This document shows, piece by piece, positions 58,683 through 64,000 of a stretch of 64,000 bases of DNA; positions within the stretch are counted from its first letter, which is position 1; every line of letters starts with the position of its first letter. Under the pieces are notes generated by a model. The model was not told the origin of the DNA. It did not search any database and saw only the letters and a list, made by a program, of their open reading frames with translations. Position numbers and translations under genes: made by a program. The DNA is from Puccinia triticina. Taxonomy: Eukaryota > Basidiomycota > Pucciniomycetes > Pucciniales > Pucciniaceae. The stretch covers positions 2,356,001 to 2,420,000 of the forward strand of contig NC_070575.1 in the NCBI RefSeq assembly GCF_026914185.1, read 5' to 3'.

Positions 58683-59033
58683 CCTATAACAAATGAAAAA
58701 AGCCGTGCAGAAAACAATAACTGGGTTGGGGTGGGGGGATTGGATGGGGATGAAGGTCAGTTAGTTTAGCGGTCTAGCGGGGTTTGGTCAGTTTTTTGGG
58801 GGGTGGCTTGTTTGGGGAGGAGGTTGGAGGGATGGGGGCAGCTGTTGCGGTGCAATGTGGTGGAAGATGGGGATGAAGGAATCAGGCCGAGGGGGAAAGA
58901 CAGGCGCCCTTTATGGGCAGCGGCGGCGAGGATCCGGAACGCCATATTCTGAATCGGACCGACTCCCGCCACTTTCCGGTTAGAAACGCGGCCCAGTCTG
59001 TGTCACAATACCGGCTCACACAGACTCACTAGG

Positions 59034-59133
59034 ATTTGGGATTCTGATGTGGGCCGGCTCCCGCCGCCTGATGGTCAGTCTGCATTTGGGATTCTGATGT
59101 GGGCCGGCTCCCGCCGCCTGATGGTCAGTCTGC
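59034..59133 (+). repeat. Perfect 50-bp tandem duplication
   Basis: A 50-bp unit containing GGGATTCTGATGTGGGCCGG and ending GGTCAGTCTGCAT occurs twice in a row; the related site at 61383-61432 has one unit. Confidence 0.85.
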
Positions 59134-59190
59134 ATCGCAATCCGAGCTATCGCCGTGGTGCCCGGGAGGACGCAATTGCCGTGCCGGGCC

Positions 59191-59894
59191 ATTTCCAAAT
59201 CGATTCATTCCGTCTGGGCTCAGTGTGCCGGTCTGTGTCAGAATCTGGGCTTGCACAGGCTCACGGGACTGTGAGTTCGGCCGCGTCGCGCTGCCTGAGG
59301 GTCAGTCTGCATCGAAGTCCCCGCGATCGCCCACCAGATATGCCGGCCTGGGCCTCTTCCGAATCGACTCATGTATAAGGCCTTCAGCACCGATATAGGG
59401 CTGGCCAGTCTGTTTCTGAATGAATTAGAATGTACCGGACGGGTCGGTCCGAGAGGCACTGCCTCCATTTACGCTCGGAGTCGGCGGGCCAATGTGCACA
59501 CTGTGATCATACGCCCGCAGGCTTCACCAGGCAGTCGAGATGCGGTGACCACATCATGTCCGCCCGCGTACGACCCTTCATTTTCTGGGGGGGGGGGGGG
59601 GGGGGGTTCTGCTTGCGGCTTGAGTTCCTAGGACAGCTGCGCTGGTCCTTGCGCCGGGACTATGGCTGTTCAGTGTTGAGTGAACATGGCAATGTCGGGA
59701 TTCGGGAAAGAAGTCTCGCCGGTGGGTGAGGCCGGCGACCGGCGCATGACAACGTAGGTACAGCAGCCTGCGCGTGGATTTTGTCGGTCAAGAACAAAGT
59801 CCACAAAGTCTCATTTGATGCTGGACCTTCCTCATCGGCAAAAGGGACCTTCCTCGGCAAGGCGCATGACCTTGTTGACCAGACCAAGGGCGAA
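59191..59894. other. Intergenic with 20-base poly-G run
   Basis: Diverged copies of the GTCAGTCTGCATCG-containing unit of 59034-59133 continue here (e.g. 59300-59312). A run of 20 G is at 59587-59606. No gene is seen. Confidence 0.5.
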
Positions 59895-60417
59895 GATTCT
59901 TCACAACGGATGGAGCTGTGTGCCTCTCGGCACCCCCGTTCGTCTGCAATACGCAGAGAGATCACCAGCCCATGCACCCATGCCTGAAAGCACCACGCGG
60001 ACAGGAAGATCCAACAAGAGCATGGTCATGCCTGGTCGAACTCTTGTCACTCGTGTCGGACAAGGTCGTCCAAGTTAGAGCCGCCACGCTGAGCAGATCC
60101 ACCCGCCTGCTACTGCTAGTCTACCTGGAGGAACAGGTAGGCGAGCTCCTGGCGGACATGGCTGTCCCGTCCGATGACAAGAGATCGGGAAGGCACATCG
60201 GACCTGCCTTTCCAATCAGTCACTTGGTCTGTGCTTCTGGCAGCGTGGTGCCGGGATGTGGGTTTGTTTGCCGCTTCGTGGAACAACGACTCCACCTGCT
60301 ATGTGGCCCGTTCATTATCGTGATACCACTCGCAATGAACTGCCACCCTCTCAGAAAAAAGAATAAACATATCAAGCTACAAAACTCACAGAAATTGAAA
60401 GATGAGAGAATATAAAA

Positions 60418-60563
<146 letters not shown>

Positions 60564-60711
60564 AGCAGAGAAAATGAAGCACTAGACAAGCCCGGAGAGA
60601 AACAAAATTGCAAGCAACAGACCAAGCAGAAGAAGAAAAAAAGAAAGACACAGACTTATAGACTTTTGATGATTTTTTGAGGAGAAAACATATTGCCAAA
60701 AGAAGAGACGA

Positions 60712-61029
60712 TCAATCTGAAGTACTTGAACGAGGGGTGGTAGTAAGAGATTTCGAGCTATGACGAGAGAAAGTGAGAGAACGGAGCCGAGAACGAGAGA
60801 GAAACTTGGGAGAGACAGCCTTAGGAAGTTTAGCGCGAACGATGGAGATCTTTTTGAATACTTGATTGGCTTTGGATAGCAGAGACATTGACACTTCATC
60901 ACCCTCATCATCGTCTTCGAAGACTGAGTGAAGGATGTTTGATTGGCATGGGGGGCACGCGGGGGCTGCCTGCTTGGGCATCAAGTAGGCGGAGAAATCG
61001 TTGATTGCGTACATTCCTATGGTAGACAT
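60712..61029 (-). CDS. Small tandem gene, copy 2, unknown function
   Basis: The ATG at 61029 opens MSTIGMYAINDFSAYLMPKQ and runs 105 residues to the stop at 60712, with the same CPPC motif, acidic block and basic Ser-rich tail as copy 1. Most differences are conservative changes, e.g. S-A, V-I. A TATAAAGG sequence on the minus strand at 61255-61262 lies 226 bp upstream; copy 1 has the weaker CATAAAGG at the same place. Confidence 0.6.
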   Translation of the reverse strand: MSTIGMYAINDFSAYLMPKQAAPACPPCQSNILHSVFEDDDEGDEVSMSLLSKANQVFKKISIVRAKLPKAVSPKFLSRSRLRSLTFSRHSSKSLTTTPRSSTSD

Positions 61030-61254
61030 CCTATAACAAATCAAAAAAGCCGTGCAGAAAACAATAACTGGGTTGGGGTCGGGGGATTGGATGGGGATGA
61101 AGGTCAGTTAGTTTAGCGGTCTAGCGGGGTTTGGTCAGTTTTTTGGGGGGTGGCTTGTTTGGGGAGTGGGTTGGAGGGATGGGGGCAGCTGTTGCGGTGC
61201 GATGAGGTGCAAGATCGGGATGAAGGAATCAGGCCGAGTGGGAAAGATAGGCGC

Positions 61255-61262
61255 CCTTTATA
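61255..61262 (-). promoter_or_regulatory. Probable TATA box of tandem gene copy 2
   Basis: TATAAAGG on the minus strand, in a conserved promoter block shared with copy 1, where one base differs (CATAAAGG at about 58908-58915). Confidence 0.45.
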
Positions 61263-61490
61263 GGCAGCGGCGGCGAGGATCCGGAACGCCTGATTCTCAT
61301 TCGGACCGACTCCCGCCACTTTCCGGTTAGAAACGCGGCCCAGTCTGTGTCATAATCCCGGCTCGCACGGACTCACTAGGATCTGGGATTCTGATGTGAG
61401 CCGGCTCCCGCCGCCTGATGGTCAGTCTGCATCGCAATCTTAGCTATCGCCGTGGTGCCCGGGAGGACGAAATCGCCGTGCCGGGCCTTT

Positions 61491-64000
61491 TCCGAATAGG
61501 CTAACTGGGTCTGGGCTCAGGATTCCCTCAGCGGACGCCGGGCTTGTCTTCCAGGCGATGAAGGCCATTTCAATTCACCTGGGGGTCACGGTCGGCTTCC
61601 GAATTGAAAAATATCAGATCGATCACGCGGACGGGCCGGTGCCGACCCCTCCGGAAAAGCAACCATTGTCCTCAGTGGGTTATCTCGCTCATTGTCACCA
61701 TTGCCCCGCATGATTAATCTACGAACTTCAACAAGCCCCCCTTCTTGCCACTTGTGCAAGCAACAGTCCAAACCGAAGCAGGGACTTGCTCCTCACATTG
61801 CGCAGAGGCCCGCGCATTGCGACTGCGAGGTAGGGCGAGGTTTGGCGAGGCCTGAAGATCACGCTCTGACAGACCGTAAATAACAAGGGGGCATCATTGG
61901 CCGTCTGACAAACACAAGAAAAGATAAACAGGGAGGTAAGGTGAATTGCCAAGGATTAGAAGGTTGGAGTCGGGTGCAAGGGTATGTATGCCCGCAGCAG
62001 ACATTAGTTACATGAAAGTTCCTTGATCAACAGGGTGTAAATAATGATTTCTGAGCGGGAACACTGAAAGTGGCTCTAGCCAGCTAGTTTAGCGAAACGA
62101 TGTGTGGAATGAACTCGAGGGCCCCCGAGTTCCGACACGTTCTGCAGATAAAATTGGCGGTTGGGTGGGTATGTAAAGGGACGCAACAGAACGAGGCGCC
62201 GGAGGGCTTTTTTCAAAGGGCTATTTGGACGTTGAGCATTACGAATGGCATGGGCGATAACAACTGCAAAACACCGAAGATCTGTGACTAACAAATGGCA
62301 AGAGCAAGCGCAAGGTCAGTTGTGAAAATAGAAACGTAGAAATCTTAGGATAGATGTTGTGGCAATGGGAGATTGGAGATTCAGAAGACCGAACAAAAAA
62401 ATATCGACAGATAGTTACATCCAGCCAGCAGTTTTAAATTTTGTACACTTTAGAATCTGCAGCCTTTATATTGATGCAACGATTTATGTCCGCCCGTCGG
62501 AGAAAGTATCATCATTAAGAGAGAGGGCAAGAGGCCCAAGTGAAGAGTGGCGAAGGAGGGAAGAAAGTTATGTATTAGGGGAGGCGACTTACAAGTAGTT
62601 TACATCTGAAAAGCGGGACGGGGGCGGTAACTGATGGGATGAAAGCAGAAAATGGGAAGTCAGCATTTGATGATCATCAATCGCAGGAATGAATATCGTG
62701 AAATGGTGAGAAGGGTCAGACAAGGCTGAAACTTAAAAAAATTAGTGTCGTCATTAAATTTCCGAAAGACTAATCGATTTGTAATTATGTCATCACACCG
62801 TAAGGGAGAAAGGAGAGAGCAAAAATGCTGCGAAGGACACTAACCATGGTAAGATGAAGCTTCGGCGTGACCTAGTTGGCAAATCAAGAGAATACCCGTC
62901 GAGAGTGAAGTCAGTACAGGGTGCATAGAATGGAAGGCACTGGGAGGTGATATTGAAGGCTAGTGTCAGTTCAAGTGTAGACTAGGTCCTCAAGCTCGAC
63001 CCAATGCTTGTATGGCATGGTTCAAGCGGGATGGTTTAGGAGTTGGATTGTTCATTCTATTCTGTTTGATCATCATTCGGTATGAAGTCTGATAGTGGTG
63101 GATAGGTTTCGGTAATCAGAGGGATCGAGCAGGTAGGCGAGGGATGATGGTAGTCGTGGGGGCAGAATGAAACTGGTTACTTACGGCTACATGGCGCCGG
63201 CCGGACGGTGCGGCCGAGTCGGCGGGGGGGATGGGGGAAGCCAGGCCGTCTTGAGTGGAAGGCTTTATACCCAAAATGATCCGCGGGCCAACTTGTGGGT
63301 TCCAAATGGTTAGGTTTCAACTCGGAAAGCAATTTTTTTGGCTTCATCTGCCAGAAACAGAAATCCCGACCTCTATTCAACACTTCCTCCGAGAATTCGA
63401 CAGACAGCTCCTACCCGAACAAGATGCCAAGCTTTAGTTGTGATGGGCAAGTCCGGATTCACATCATTCTGGTACCGTTGGCCGCGTACTGATTATAGTG
63501 TTTCCTACAACATTGATTAAATTTCTTTAAACTCAGCTGCGGTGATGTGTAAGTGGACGATCGGTTCTTCGAAGAAACATTCTTCTCAGCATGGGCCCCA
63601 GCTGACCTTCATGACCACCTTCTGGGCATCTAAAAACACCACGCAACAGTATCAAGAAACCCAAGGTAAGCATCCGGATCGTAATTTCTACGCCGTAGTA
63701 TCTCGATTTTGCACAACGGACTATTAACATGTGAATATTAACTATACCCCCGAAAACTTCTGACGCAGTTAGACTCTCATTCTATGCGATGCAGGGCTAG
63801 TGTGACTTGTTTGGATTGTTCGACCACTTTCAATGGACCGGCTAGTTGGAAACCTCATACGACTTGCATCTCCGAAGCGGAGAAGTATCAGAAATCGTGC
63901 GTCTGTTCTTGCATGCAGTCTTCAGCCACTCTGTAGATTTTCAGTGGCTAATTTCTGGTGTAACGTCCTCCCTTCTAAATATCGCAAAATCGACCGGGAA
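61491..64000. other. No recognised gene
   Basis: The stretch is moderately AT-rich. Short frames on both strands (e.g. 63255-63437, 63542-63727) have no recognised motif and no consistent splice context. It may hold a promoter or an unrecognised small gene. Confidence 0.4.

Larger units (their letters stand above)
57715..59190. repeat. Tandem segmental duplication, copy 1
   Basis: About 1.5 kb matches 59895-61490 in direct orientation, covering the small gene, its promoter and about 500 bp of 3' flank. Confidence 0.8.

Noticed and set aside
58766..58972. 68-residue ORF upstream of tandem gene copy 1, also at 61113-61319
   Set aside because: It is conserved only as part of the duplicated block and spans the probable TATA box, so it is likely promoter and 5' UTR.

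Overview
The window looks like nuclear DNA of a rust fungus (Pucciniales, probably Puccinia or a close relative). The evidence is short GT-AG introns of about 50-110 bp in nearly every gene, a proteasome gene split into eight exons, a DUF6589-type protein, a RecQ-like helicase of the kind that is multiplied in rusts, and dense mobile DNA. This assignment rests on recognising gene families and architecture, not on a database search.

Left part (1-12.2 kb). A Ty3/gypsy LTR retrotransposon lies on the minus strand with its 5' LTR at 6344-7295 and its right end outside the window. Its gag-pol frame reads without a stop from 4342 to the window edge. Between LTR and gag-pol sit extra, more GC-rich reading frames that are broken. 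The element has inserted into an F-box gene and truncated it. Two solo LTRs of the same family, each with a perfect 5-bp target duplication, lie at 10499-11467 (inside a DUF6589 gene) and 37581-38532.

Helicase region (12.4-20.4 kb). A RecQ-like helicase gene on the minus strand is split by a 5,154-bp Tc1/mariner-like element (12801-17954). This element has about 295-bp terminal inverted repeats, TA target duplications, a three-exon transposase gene with two in-frame stops, and two cargo genes of unknown function. Removing the element and one TA restores the helicase frame exactly.

Middle (20.5-42.2 kb). This part is mostly non-coding repeats: a CCACGTGGATTCC-like repeat field around a gene fragment, three miniature inverted-repeat elements, a tandem segmental duplication with two copies of a small unknown gene (25.3 and 27.5 kb), one intact membrane-anchored short-chain dehydrogenase (29.6-31.3 kb), and a decayed minus-strand gene near 36 kb. 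A family of GC-rich hairpins that share one flanking motif recurs at least eight times between 7.9 and 57 kb.

Right part (42.5-61.5 kb). Host genes dominate here: the 20S proteasome alpha subunit PSMA1/Pre5, a secreted GH5-like beta-mannanase on the minus strand, a large domesticated-looking hAT transposase gene head to head with a PIG-P/Gpi19 gene, and a Pmp3-family membrane protein with a long tail. A tandem array of two or three copies of a small rust-type gene of unknown function follows. From about 61.5 kb to the end I recognise no gene.

Many repeat-borne reading frames carry nonsense codons that a single C-to-T change would explain (CGA to TGA, CAG to TAG, TGG to TAG), whereas the host genes are open. 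This fits methylation-linked decay of repeats.
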